Below are positions 24,693-36,276 of a stretch of DNA of 64,000 nucleotides, piece after piece. Under the pieces are notes generated by a model, which was not told where the DNA came from, did no database searches, and saw nothing but the letters and a program-made list of their open reading frames with translations. How positions within the stretch are numbered: the stretch's first letter is position 1; every line of letters begins with the position of its first letter. The stretch comes from Turnera subulata (lineage: Eukaryota > Streptophyta > Magnoliopsida > Malpighiales > Passifloraceae). The stretch spans positions 24,161 to 88,160 of the forward strand of contig JAKUCV010002005.1 in NCBI GenBank assembly GCA_028386065.3, in the 5' to 3' direction. A program made the translations under genes and the position numbers.

Positions 24693-25376
24693 CTATCTGT
24701 TGGGTTCAACATTAACCCTGAAACTCTGAGCCTCACCATTAATGTTGACCCTAACACTGTCGTTCCAAGAGAACCACATACCACCCCTGTTGTTTTCTCC
24801 AGGTATCTCAAACCGATTCGTTGGAGGAAAACGAAGTGGAATCACACCATGATTCTCTCCTGCTTGCCACATAGTCTCAGTAATCAGTACCATGTTAGGC
24901 TTGTATTGATTCTTCAGATCCCTTAAGGTACGCACAAAGTCTTGAGACCTTCTTGCTATACCCCTGCAATTCCACAATAAAAGTCGTACCTTAGGCCATG
25001 TAGGTGGTAACCCAGTCACACTTGGGACACTCCGAGCCATCATGGAAACCTGATAATAACTGCTTTGATTTAAAATTTGATATGAAGGCTCTAGCTGAAA
25101 TTCCTGCATCCTAGAAGATATGAAAAATATTATAGAGTTAGCTGAGCCATAAAAATTTGTCCTGAGATTGCCTTGGTCCTCCAGGAAGAAAGTTTCTTCC
25201 ATTGGAGTCATAAAGAACCTAGACGAGTATAGCTCATCTACAAAAACTAAACGTGGGATTCTTGCTAGCTCATTAGGCAGTTCCTCTTGTTGTTCATTTA
25301 CCATGCTATAGGCCAATCTATTTCTCCTGCCTAGTGAGGCACCCTCAACAAAGAAAACTGTAGCTGGGGAAGGCAT
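24693..25376 (-). CDS. 227-aa protein of unknown function with truncated LINE-type endonuclease end, copy A
   Basis: An uninterrupted 227-codon frame. Residues 1-125 are an unrecognised domain (FFVEGASLGRRNRLAYSM, LVFVDELYSSRFF, GSANSIIFFIS). Residues 128-225 follow the first part of the exonuclease-endonuclease-phosphatase fold: WPKVRLLLWNCRG (metal-site Asn136), RTLRDLKNQYKPNMVLITET (Glu167), NRGGMWFSW. The GDFN and SDH catalytic parts are absent, so nuclease activity is not expected. It is about 74% identical (167/227 by eye) and equal in length to the ORF at 38543-39226. It lies antisense inside a copia-type element and has its own TATA box about 100 bp upstream. Function unknown. It may be a transposon accessory gene or a captured host gene. 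Confidence 0.75.
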   Translation of the reverse strand: MPSPATVFFVEGASLGRRNRLAYSMVNEQQEELPNELARIPRLVFVDELYSSRFFMTPMEETFFLEDQGNLRTNFYGSANSIIFFISSRMQEFQLEPSYQILNQSSYYQVSMMARSVPSVTGLPPTWPKVRLLLWNCRGIARRSQDFVRTLRDLKNQYKPNMVLITETMWQAGENHGVIPLRFPPTNRFEIPGENNRGGMWFSWNDSVRVNINGEAQSFRVNVEPNR

Positions 25377-25472
25377 TTTTTGGTCTTGGTTGAGTTTTCT
25401 GTTTCTTTGCTCTGATGAATTTTTCTATATCTCTGAGTTTTTCCTGTATCTTCCCATGTAATCCTTCCCCCA

Positions 25473-25480
25473 TTTTATAG
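25473..25480 (-). promoter_or_regulatory. TATA box upstream of 227-aa ORF, copy A
   Basis: Minus strand reads GGCTATAAAATGGGGG about 100 bp before the ATG at 25376. The ORF at 38543 has a TATAAAA at a similar distance. Confidence 0.65.
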
Positions 25481-25684
25481 CCTGAGCATAGATAGCCAGG
25501 TGTCCCCGAAACGATCCAGAAGATTTTCGGTGGATTATATTATTATTCAGAAAATTCCAAAGCTTTACAATCCTCGAGGATTTGTTTTTGGAAATGTCTG
25601 TCACTACATTAATTATTGTCCAATAATTCCGATTCTTTCCGACATGAGTGGCAGGAATAAGCCTAATATTGACACATGTATTGC

Positions 25685-27472
25685 AGCCTGAAGCTAGCAG
25701 TTGAGTAATTGAAACTTAACATATCCAGCCAGAAGCTGGAATGCACTAGCCTGGAGCTAGCAATTTTAAGTGTTTAGATACACAGCTTGCGCAGCCTGAA
25801 GCTGGCACCAACTTGAAGTTGGTTCATAGATTTATTGTTTGGCATGACTGGATGGGCCATCCCGGGTCAATAATGATGCACGAAATTTATTGGATCATTC
25901 ATTGAAAAACCAGAAGTTTTACAATCAATGAATTTCTATGAGTTTGTTTGCTGCGAAAGTTATTTTACGGCCTTCCTAAGATGAGAATGGCCTAGTATCA
26001 CCAGCAAGTTTGAGAATAGTTCAGGGACATAAACGCGGACTGATAAATCCGCAGTGTTAACCATCTAGGTAATTTTTACGATGCATCGACTAGATGGTCT
26101 ATTATGTGACGCAAGTTGGCATTGTGCGCACTTATTTTGATGATTAAGCCACTTGCGGGTACATATCCCTACTTATATTACTAGACTATACGTCTAGATA
26201 ATGCTGGTATATTTCATCAATGGAGAATGTATATCATTGGAAATAAACCCAAAGAGATCTGAGCCATATTGACAATTGATTGCAGGACCATTGATGAAAT
26301 GTTACTGTTTGATAAAATGGTATTTTATATGCAGCAACACTTGAATGCATCAAGCCAACATGATAGGATCTCCCCTTTAATCGATTAATGGTCACATACT
26401 TAGTCTCTCCCATCTTCGAACGATCGTTTATATAGTATAAAAATTCTCCACCACAACATTGTTTTGTTGGTCCTTAAAGAAAATTGGGAATATATGTTGT
26501 GTATGTTGGGTATGTTAATTTGATGTTAGAGTATTACCCAACATAAGGGGGAGGAAATAAGCAGCTGGATTAAGAAATTATTGAAATGACTTATCAATAT
26601 TTAATTTTTGATCCTCGAATATTAGTAAGAACCTGAAGTTCTAAGAAATGATTCATTTGCAAAAGATTAGTAAGTCATTTGCCAGACATATTTATTTGAA
26701 ATATGTGACTATATACCAGCTGCAAATGCTCCTATTTTGATGTTCCTGAAGAACAATATAAGTATGCAAATGAATCCATATGGATTATACCCGGTTCCAA
26801 AAAAAAAAGAAATTCTCGATAAAGAAAAAGGAGCAAAAGTGATAAGATGGTCCCAGTAAGAAAATAAGACCTCCAGTAGAGGTTAGAATTAAAAGTCCTC
26901 CAGAAGAGGTTGATTCTCTGACACAATTGATAAATTTCCAGAAGTAACTCAGGTACCTGAAATAAATGAGCATGATGAGATCTCAATTACAGTGTCAGTA
27001 ATAAGATGGAACCGACGAGAAATAACTGTCGACGGAATACTTGTTTATAATATAGCGCTAAATAAAATGAGGATCATGAACCTACATTTGATGAATGTAG
27101 GCGCAGTATGATTGGCCAAAATAGAGAAACATGATTAAAGGCTGTGTTGGACTCGCTCGAAGCGAGAAATTTCCGGACCTGTAGTCCATACACCAGAAGG
27201 TGTAAAATTCAACTGATCATAAAATGGGAATTTGTGTGGGAAAAGAATATGAGATATAAAGCACGGTTTATGGCACAAAGTTTTACCCAAATGACCAGGT
27301 ATTAATTATGAGGAGTTTTACTCCCCTGTGGTGGATGCAATTATGTTAATAAGTCTGGCATCATATAAAATGAATTTGAAATGCATCTAGTCAATGCTAT
27401 TACAGCCTATTTATTAATATGGATCCATAAGTCATGAAGATCCCTGAAGGATCCAAGTTGCCTGAAGCAACT
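25685..27472 (+). repeat. Micro-hairpin array, part 2 (loop YNGAA)
   Basis: Further members: TCCAGC-CAGAA-GCTGGA (25724), CTAGC-CTGGA-GCTAG (25746), CAGC-CTGAA-GCTG (25792), ACCAAC-TTGAA-GTTGGT (25807), AAAAC-CAGAA-GTTTT (25906), AGAAC-CTGAA-GTTCT (26628), TGTTC-CTGAA-GAACA (26741), ACCTC-CAGTA-GAGGT (26869), CCTC-CAGAA-GAGG (26897), CTCGC-TCGAA-GCGAG (27152), TACACC-AGAA-GGTGTA (27189), GATCC-CTGAA-GGATC (27439), AGTTGC-CTGAA-GCAACT (27456). The last few overlap pol-derived text where Pro-Glu codons (CCTGAA) are expected. Confidence 0.8.
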
Positions 27473-28145
27473 AACTCCCGGGAAATTACATAAATAGAAC
27501 TGAATTGATATTTACAGTCTTTTTGAGTGTGAATAAATCTATTTATGATTAGCACTCCAGAAGAGGCTTCCAAATACCGTGCTATTAAATTGGTCCTGGA
27601 ATACCTTGTTATAAAGCCTGAAGTTTTTTTGATTTAAGCCTATTGGCAAGATATGTGTTTTTCTCTTATCTTCGGGGTATAAAAGATGTAGCGTTATGAT
27701 AATCCTGTAAGCCCGAAGAAAGGAGAGTTGTTTTTGCAGATGTAGATCGCTTATTCAGTCCACATAAATCAAAGACGGACATCAACCATAACTTTACACA
27801 TGAAATTGTTGCATCATTGGGACTACAAAAGGCAAAAGGGCAAGACAGATGCTCCAACAACAAAATTATGAAGATAAAGCTCCCACATTGTCCAGTTAAG
27901 AGTAATGATGTATCAAAAAGTGATCAGACAAGGCACATATCTCCAGAAGTTGACGAGAAGATAATTGTCATGCCACGACATCAAGAAACCAAGAAATGCC
28001 AAAATGAGGGGGAGTAGAATACGCACTGCATTCTTTTTTCCTTCACCAAGTTTTTGTCCCACAGGATTTTTCTTGGTAAGGTTTTTAATGAGGCAGTTCT
28101 TCCTAAGTGTATTCTACCCAATACAAAATGACATTCAAGGGGGAG

Positions 28146-28346
28146 TGTTATAAATATTAAAGTGAATGTCATTTAGCATACCTAACGTGGCTTTGTCACC
28201 TTCCCCCGCTTATGTGTATAAATACACCAAAATAATGAAACTTATGATGGATGAAAAACACCGTTCTGCCTCTTCCTATTTCCATCTCTTGCTCCTCCTT
28301 ATCCTTCTTCTTCAATCATCATCATTAACACACACAATTTACAACA
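28146..28346 (+). repeat. 3' LTR of the copia-type element (201 bp)
   Basis: Follows the polypurine tract CAAGGGGGAG and ends TTTACAACA directly before AAGCA. Three substitutions relative to the 5' LTR (about 1.5%). Confidence 0.93.
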
Positions 28347-28351
28347 AAGCA

Positions 28352-29388
28352 AGAAAAGTACATGATTTATTGGGTTTGGAGTTAGTTGCATAGAGCAAAA
28401 ATAAAAACTTGGCAGTATAAACAATGACAAACAAGTGATGTCCAAAAATTCCAAAGCTACAAATCACGGGTCTCTCTTAAATTGCCGTAACGTCTTGGAA
28501 ATATCAGATAAAGAATATTATGAAACAACAACATCTGCCATAGCCAGATCAATGGGCATGCATTGGATCAGGAGGCCTTTATTTTATTATTAACCTTTTT
28601 TCCTGAAGAAAAATTATATTCTTTGCTAATCTTTTGTATCAAGTCTTGGAGTATATGTGATTTGCAGCATCATTTGTGAATCTTTTGTGCAGATCTCCTC
28701 CGCAGCTTACATAATTGCTTTATATCCTGATATAAAAAAAACAGCTTACATAGTTCCTTTATCCTTTTCTCCACCAATCACTTCATGTTATGACAATTAA
28801 TGAATACTTATATATACCCATATGAACATTGATAAAATATAGTACATAACATACCCATATGAATGCTGCCCGTCGATTTTAGGGATAGAAATTCTAATTA
28901 TTAATTCATTAATAGTTTTTTGTTTGTGCCTGTGAGAGCTATAGAGAGATATAGGAAGATATGTTTCTTTAATCCTTTTTAAGCCACCACCTTCTCTCTT
29001 GAAGGAACTTGTAAGTTGTAAACATTAATTTCGCACTACAATAGTCAAATTTGGTAAGCTAGTAGTAAAATTTTGTCTTTAACATGGCCTGTTGCACTTA
29101 CTTCTTGCTTAGCTGTAGAACAACATCATTTAATTCATTATGCGATCTTTTCCTTTATATTTACGCTCAAGCTTGTCAGAGTATGATGATCCACTACATG
29201 TTCAAAAATTTTATTTAACACGCCACCAATTAATTCCAAGCCTGCTTTCTCCGTCACCCTTTAAGCTTAGCTCTATTAGTTATTGCCTAGCAACTCCATA
29301 TATATAGTAGTACTCAGTACTATACCCATAAGAACAACGGAAACAGATATATATTCCCAGGCAAACAATCTTTGCATACATATTGAGT
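28352..29388 (+). promoter_or_regulatory. Upstream region of the alpha-galactosidase gene
   Basis: AT-rich, no coding content. TATATATAG at about 29298-29306 lies 83-91 bp before the ATG and is the likely TATA box. Nothing else can be assigned. Confidence 0.5.
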
Positions 29389-32300
29389 ATGTATTCAGCT
29401 TTAGTGCTTGGACTTGGCCTGTGCAGCTTCTTCTTCTTGGTACTAAACCCAGATGGAGGTGTTGATGCTTATCGACAGAATCAGAAGATGGGTTTCATTT
29501 TAAGGGAGCAGATAATTCGAAGGGCTCTTTTGGACAATGGTCTTGGCCGCACACCACCTATGGGGTACTGAAACCTCTTCTTCTCTGTCTTTGGTTATTG
29601 CATTTGATTATAGTCAACAGATCATAAAAGGATAGTATGATTTCAGAGAAAATGTAATAACTAATAACTCTCTAATACGTGGAAATGTGAAAAAAGATGT
29701 ATACATGTGCATATACATTTCATTTCTTTTTGAGATTGAAAGCTTCCATTCTTACACCATGTGAAAGAAAAAAACAACTTAACTACTGAGAAAAAAAGGG
29801 CCTATTTTTAAAGTTTGTTGGTGCTTCTTTTGGTTTTTCCAAGGTCTCACTCTTTTTCCTGATGATTACCATTTACCAGTATGTGTTTAATTAATGTCTG
29901 TTTAATTATGTGACGTTATCTATGATCAGATGGAATAGTTGGAACCACTTCCAGTGTAATATTGAAGAGAAATTGATTAGGCAAACGGGTAAGTCCATCT
30001 TGATTGCGTTAGTATCTGTTCCTCTTCACTTTGACTCTGAGAAATATGGTGATTATCCTTAAAACGTAAAATCTGTTCCTTCATGGCAGCTGATGCAATG
30101 GTATCGTCAGGACTTGCTGCAGTGGGTTATCAATATATAAATTTAGGTAGTGAGCTTTTCAAGTGATCCTTTCTAGTTATAATTCCACGCATTGTTTTTA
30201 GTGATTGTTTTCTAGCGAATCCTTTTATCTTTTTCGTCTGCTTTTATAGATGATTGCTGGGCGGAACTTAACAGAGACTCCCAGGTACTTTACGTTCAAT
30301 TTCTAGTCATCATAATTGATTTAATTATTACAATTGCTCCATATAAGTTGGCTTCTTTTTTTAGTTTTTTACATTTTTTTTTATTAACTTTTATGCATCG
30401 AGCCTTTTGTAGAGTGATAAAATTATATATTCTTTTCCCTTTATGAAAAGAACACCGTGATTTCAAACCAACCATATAGTGTTGATTCAAATGTCCCAGC
30501 ACCAGCAGTGAGGTCCAGCAAGTAATCATTAATGCTTTTCCCAAATCTGGAAAACTAACAACTGCTTCATTCAAGCTTTGTATGATGGTTGGACGACTGT
30601 CTATCCTTTCTTTATTTGTAATATGAAGTATATTTCCCTTTTTGTTCTTCCCTATGATCCGAGAATGAAAAACTTTTAAGTTCACACGACTTTATAAACT
30701 TGTCCAAAACTTGACTAATTTATCATTCCAGATAAAGAAAATAGTTGGATTAGATGTCTAATTTTACTTATCAAGATTTTTTTCCCTATAATTATATAAC
30801 ATTTTTGTGCATACCTTGATCACATTTTTTGTCCTAAGAAATAAGAATCAATTAATACTGTCACTTTTTTATCCTGTACAAATTTGTAAACCTATGAGGC
30901 ATTCAATGTTGGCATTCTGGCAGGGAAACTTGGTTCCCAAAACTTCAACCTTTCCCTCTGGAATAAAGGCCTTGGCAGATTATGTCCACAGCAAAGGATT
31001 AAAACTTGGTATTTATTCTGATGCTGGGTAAGGGTCACAATTATCCTTATAAATTTAGCTTTGCCTACCCAACTGAGTTTCACAGAAATATATATCAATA
31101 GATGATAGATACAGGAAAATGGCACTTAAAGTTCCTTAAAGTATGCCTCAATCTACAAATTAGATAACAATTTAAAACAAGTGTTAGTACATGGTTTCAT
31201 TGCGAGGCTTAGTTTATTTCACACTAACTTCTGATTATTTTGTTCAAGATCCCAAACATGTAGCAAACAAATGCCTGGATCATTAGGCCACGAGGAGCAA
31301 GATGCAAAAACTTTTGCCTCTTGGGTATACATGTTTAACTATTACTCAAAATATTTCTCAACATTTCTTGCCCCCTCGATGGCTTACTAATTAGCATTTC
31401 ATGGGGTGGAACTCAGGGAATTGATTACTTGAAGTATGATAATTGCAACAATGATGGTACAAGCCCAAAGGAGAGGTATGCTTGTGGCAATGTGCAAATT
31501 AATTCTTTTTATTTGAATGTAACATCAATTTATATCTGAAAACTCCATATGCAGTTTATTCCCTTCACGTTTTTGTTGCTCAGGTATCCGGTGATGAGTA
31601 AAGCTTTATTGAACTCCGGGAGGCCCATCTTTTTCTCTCTATGCGAATGGTAAAAAAACATCTACCATTTTTTTTTCAATATAAGTAAGAAAAACATCGA
31701 CAATATGCATATGGTTACTAGTATGCGATAGTTTTGAGGAAAAGAAGAAATTCGGATTAACATCAAACTTGCAAATCTTTGATGGTTCATAATTCTGTGA
31801 AATTTTAGGGGACAAGAAGACCCTGCAAAATGGGCCCCGAGTATCGGAAATAGTTGGAGAACAACCGGAGACATTTCTGATAATTGGGGCAGGTAGTAAT
31901 GAGCATACCAAGGATATACAGTATTCATATTTTGCTTTGAAACTTCTTGAATGGTGGTGGCATCTATACATGGTCATTTTGTTGTTTATCTTTGAAAAAC
32001 TAATAATTTTTCTTCCTTTGAACCAGCATGACATCTCTTGCGGATCAAAATGATCAATGGGCATCATATGCTGGACCCGGAAGCTGGAATGGTAAAGCAA
32101 TTTAATTAACCTTGCATCTATCTAACCTAATAACTCATGGCACCAGTGGGTTCGATCCCAATGATGGTTAGAAGAATTCGGTAGTTTTTAGGATTTTGGT
32201 GTACACAAAAAAATATTACATCAGCAGTTTTATATTTAAATTTGTTAAAAAATCATCAAATTATCATCGTTAAACTACTTATTTTCTGTCAATATGACTT

Positions 32301-33248
32301 GATAACAGATCCTGACATGCTTGAAGTTGGAAATGGAGGCATGACAACCGAGGAGTACCGCTCGCATTTCAGTATTTGGGCACTAGCCAAGGTAGCCGCC
32401 TTAAGAAACAGGACTGAGGGTTTCAGTTTCCCATAAAACAAAATCAAATAAAGAAAAAAAATTATTGGGAATCAATTTTTTTTTAGCTGGTGATACGTTA
32501 CATTGATGTCAACTAGTTTGGGAACTAAGATTTTCTGGTGTTTACTTACAGGCTCCGCTTTTAATTGGGTGTGATTTGAGGACAATGAACAATGAGACAT
32601 ACGACATACTAAGTAACAAGGAAGTGATTGCAGTTAATCAAGGTGTGGGACTGTTTAACTTCCTGATCATCTTTTTTAATGGAATTAGAAATGTTTAGTT
32701 TTTAATTTTCATGAAAATGGTATTGGTGAACAGATAAACTTGGAATTCAAGGAAAGAAGGTCAAGAAAGATGGAGATCTGGAGGTCAGTTCTGCTTCTCC
32801 AATCCCATCTGCTTATTTGCATCAATATGCAATTTAATGATGCTTAAAGTTACAGTCTACGACTCTATGCCATAGAATTAAAACAATCTCTTGACTTGGA
32901 AACTGTAGGTTTGGGCTGGACCCCTCAGCAAAGGCAGGGTAGCAGTGGTGCTGTGGAACAGAAGTTCCTCCAAATCTACAGTAACTGCTTACTGGTCTGA
33001 TATTGGTCTGAAATCATCAACTACTGTCAAAGCTCGGGATTTATGGGCGGTGAGATATATGAACCATTTTTTTCTTGTTACATTGCTTGTGTTTATGACC
33101 CGCAAGCAAATTTGTTTTGTAATCTTTCCTAATTCTTACTATGAACTGTTCTAATCTGCAGCACTCAACTCAGTCATCAGTTAAAGCTCAAATATCTGCA
33201 GATTTGGACTCCCATGCTTGTAAGATGTATGTTCTGACACCAAAATAA
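29389..33248 (+). CDS. AGAL: Alpha-galactosidase, GH27, secreted
   Basis: Hydrolyses terminal alpha-1,6-galactose from raffinose-type sugars, galactomannan and galactolipid. Fifteen exons: 29389-29564, 29930-29988, 30090-30146, 30250-30284, 30924-31027, 31249-31324, 31417-31475, 31584-31649, 31809-31892, about 32027-32091, 32309-32391, 32552-32642, 32734-32783, 32909-33049, 33162-33248; 410 residues. A hydrophobic signal peptide (about residues 1-27) points to apoplast or vacuole. GH27 motifs are [27 protein letters not shown] (nucleophile Asp177), TTGDISDNW (acid/base Asp232) and [12 protein letters not shown]. The C-terminal beta domain runs from VWAGPL to VLTPK. The residue pair YAGPGSW has Ser where most members have Gly. 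All junctions are GT-AG and in phase. Intact. Confidence 0.95.
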
Positions 33249-34848
33249 TTGGAGCACCATCAAAATATTAGGGAGGAATAGTAAGTTAGGGGCAAAGGAG
33301 AACATCATGGAACTTGGCGAATCCTGTGGCAGATTAACGTTCATTTCTAACAATATGCTATACCATATGTGCCAGTGCATCAGAAAGTATAATTGTTCTT
33401 CCATTATAGTACTCTGTTATATATGTATCAAATACTTTACAGTTGCTTTATTTGCAAATACAGTGAATTAAATTATGTGGTCCATATCAAAGAGAAGAAG
33501 TACAAAACCATATCCGTATTAAAGTAAATTATTTGGTATGTTGCAGTCCCCAAATGCTCAATTCATAGTATTTTCGTGTAGAAAATTGTAAAACTGATTT
33601 TTCAAGTGATTAGTAAATTGAAATAGGATGCAGCGGGTCCACCAAAAAAGTGATAAAGGTGCTGATTGTGTTCCAAAATTATCTTTACTTTTCTGTACAA
33701 ATTCATTTGATATTTAACTTTTTCCAGTCTGCAACCAGAAAATGGTTCGCTGTTTTGATGATTCCTGCTTAGAATAGAGTTAGTTTTTCAGTTAGTCCAA
33801 TTCTTTTTGTGTGTCTGGTTGAAAATTGCTGAAATATCAAGCTCAAGAGAGAATATGGAGTGCCAAGTGTGATTGCAGGATTTAATTCTGGTAAGTTGGG
33901 TCTTGTGCATATACATTTTTTGTCTGATTCTTGTGCATTTACATATAGCTCGTGTACTACAATGAACGTAGCTTGAAAATCTGGTCAGGGGATGACATTC
34001 ATTAATGTGCTTGTGCCTTAATACTAGGATACAGTTTCCAAACATACCCAGACAGATAGGTGGGGTGGTGGCAGTGCAATCCCTTTCAGTGCCTAATAAT
34101 TGATATAGGACAAAGATTTAGTAGACCTGTCATAACTGATATACACAGATGAGTCGCTTTCTATTCAGTTTTGTAAGGGGTCCAACCAAGTACGTAGTTT
34201 TCGTTTGAATTACTTGAGATTCTAATGTACAAAGGGGCTTTGGATTATATTCATATGTTCAAGTTTGGTTACCATTATTTTGTGAAAAATTGCACCAGGA
34301 AGCTATTTCAATTCCCATAATCACAAGCAATATAAGCAGCTGGAATGGAAGAGATCGTAATATAGTAAAGTGAAGCAAACAACAATCCGTTTATTGATAA
34401 TTACAAACAATCCCAATTCAAACAAGAATAAAAGAAACAAGCCAAATGAACTAATGTATTGCTATGGTTTTCCTATCCATAGAATACATACATACATATT
34501 AAAGAATAAGAGAGCTATAGAAAACGAATGAAAGAATATCTGCTGCACATATGATTCAAACAATCCCACAAACTGTGCCATCCGTAGGCATAAGATTTGT
34601 AACCAATGAATTTTACGCTTGGCTTCATTGAAGGAGAACTGGAGTACTTGGAAAAAAAGACCCCTGGCCCCGTCTAGCCTCTCATGCATCAAGTTGCAAC
34701 ATTCTTCTTTTGCTTCTCAATGACCAACCCAGAGAGTGCTTCTTTGAAAAACAATACATATTCACACAAGTAGGCGACAGGAAAAAGGCCTCTCATAAAA
34801 CAGGCTCTCCATCACCACCCAACTGAAGAAAATTAAACCATTTTATGA
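33249..34848. other. Spacer between alpha-galactosidase and DUF761 genes
   Basis: Contains the 3' untranslated ends of two convergent genes. The open frames seen are short and lack family features; no RNA gene or terminal repeat is recognised. Confidence 0.5.
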
Positions 34849-35238
34849 TCATGGCGAGACAGAGGTAAAGCTGTTCCCCCTCAAGTACTTGAGCTCCAAA
34901 GAAATCTGCCTTTCAATCTGAAGTTGGCGGTGGAAGTTTTGGATGAACATTTCAGCCTTCTTGTCAATATCTTCTTCTTCTGATGGGTAGCTAATGGTTC
35001 TATGCAACCCTGATGATGATGAATAAGACCTTGATAATGATGAATCTTCAGATTCTGAATCATCATACGCAGCCCTTAAACCTGGTCGATCATTGAAGCT
35101 AAGTTGATGCCTCCTCACAGAAGCTGCCCCCATCATGGAGGCTACCCGCCATCGACTGAGGTCAAGATTTAGTAGTATCTTAACCTTCTTCACTGCCCTC
35201 CTAAGCCGGCTCATTAATGACCAGTTTTCCATGCCCAT
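34849..35238 (-). CDS. DUF761 (cotton-fibre-expressed type) small protein
   Basis: Single exon, 129 residues, within the range of short DUF761 proteins. The C-terminus carries the family signature DIDKKAEMFIQNFHRQLQIE, continuing to RQISLELKYLRG. The middle is Ser-rich with acidic runs (SESEDSSLSRSYSSSS), and the N-terminus is basic (SRLRRAVKKVKILLNLD). Members are plant-specific, mostly of unknown function, some linked to growth and stress responses. A TATATATA word on the minus strand at 35398-35406 lies about 160 bp upstream. The start at 35238 has a second Met two codons later; either could be used. Confidence 0.85.
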   Translation of the reverse strand: MGMENWSLMSRLRRAVKKVKILLNLDLSRWRVASMMGAASVRRHQLSFNDRPGLRAAYDDSESEDSSLSRSYSSSSGLHRTISYPSEEEDIDKKAEMFIQNFHRQLQIERQISLELKYLRGNSFTSVSP

Positions 35239-36276
35239 GTTGCCTTCAAAATCCTCCTCAACCTAAACTTTATTAAAAAAAATAAAATCACGTACGTAGT
35301 CTGTTTTCTGGCAAAGTATTTAATGTTAGCTAGATGAGATATATGATTGATTCGATGTTGTCTTAGGAACTTTATGGAGATGTATATGCTGCTTCTATGT
35401 ATATATAGATAGTGAAGGAAAGAAACTTGTGATAGGGGGGGATAATTTGACAAGGAATGTAAGCAATTGTGAAGTTGCCAGGCAAGTTTTTGTGAAGAAG
35501 GACAATGCGTGGGGACAATGATTACCGTGTCTGTCTTGACGACAGCCACAAAGTGTTTAGATTTTAACAAGTTGACTATGGTCAAAATTTTGAATTGTTC
35601 TATTTTTTTTTCTACTTGTATGCCGCCTTCACTGAAGTGCAATAGCTAGCCACACGGATATGCTAATATTGGTAGCAAGCCGCAATTGAAAGTTTTTTTC
35701 TTTTCCTTGGCCGTTAATTAACATGCAGCCAAAAACGTCAAAGAGATGGAAATTTCCTGAACAAATAATTAATTGGAGGAATAATTTTTTTTGGGTTAAT
35801 GGAGGGAATGTGAAAGAAAGCGAAAACGTGACCAATCTTCTTCTTCTATAAGTGAAAGAACCATTCGAGGTTTCTCGTTTAGGATATACTGATATTTTTG
35901 CAATACTTGTTCTGGACCTTCTGGTCTTTAAGCACATGATGATTGTCTAGAAAGATATAGTATATTCTAACTTTTCTTTTCATTAACTTTACTATATACT
36001 CCCTCCGTTCAAAATTATAAGACGTTTTAAGGGTGTACACACCCCCCAAGAAATGTCTTTGAAATTTTATTGATACCAACTTTAACCTTTTGTCAAGAAA
36101 ATTTTAATACCGCCAAATTTTGTGTTAATGCCCGCCAAACCTTTGTTTTAATTTTTAAAGTAATAGTTTTACTATCACTTTATAAAATATCTCTGCTAAA
36201 AGAAAGATTAGCTGCTAGAGGAAAGATTAGCTGCAGATAAAATTTTTCCTTTGATTATAAACACTTTTGTTACAAA

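Larger units (their letters stand above)
24470..25500 (-). other. Inserted cassette carrying 227-codon ORF, copy A
   Basis: A segment of about 1 kb, on the minus strand, that lacks the micro-hairpins found on both sides of it in the copia element. It contains a TATA box (25473-25480), a short leader with AAGACCAA, and the ORF 25376-24693. No target duplication could be recognised at its edges; limits are approximate. Confidence 0.6.
22228..28351 (+). mobile_element. Complete copia-type LTR element, coding-degenerate (including TSD)
   Basis: Two 201-bp LTRs (22233-22433, 28146-28346) start TGTTATAAATATT and end TTTACAACA. They are flanked by AAGCA on both sides (22228-22232, 28347-28351). After the 5' LTR comes CGTTATCAGCACGA, a plausible but non-standard primer site. 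Before the 3' LTR is CAAGGGGGAG, a polypurine tract. Pol remnants are readable in shifting frames: a reverse transcriptase block around 27150-27520 (DSLEARN, YKAR, MHLVNAITAYL, MKIPEG) and an RNase-H-like block near 27735 (FSPHKSKTDI). There is no long sense ORF, so it cannot move on its own. The LTRs differ at only three sites. Confidence 0.92.

Noticed and set aside
24693..25376. Calling the 227-aa protein an active endonuclease
   Set aside because: Only the first strands of the fold are present; the GDFN and SDH catalytic parts are missing in both copies.
30296..30685. 129-codon minus frame
   Set aside because: Lies in an alpha-galactosidase intron and shows no family features.
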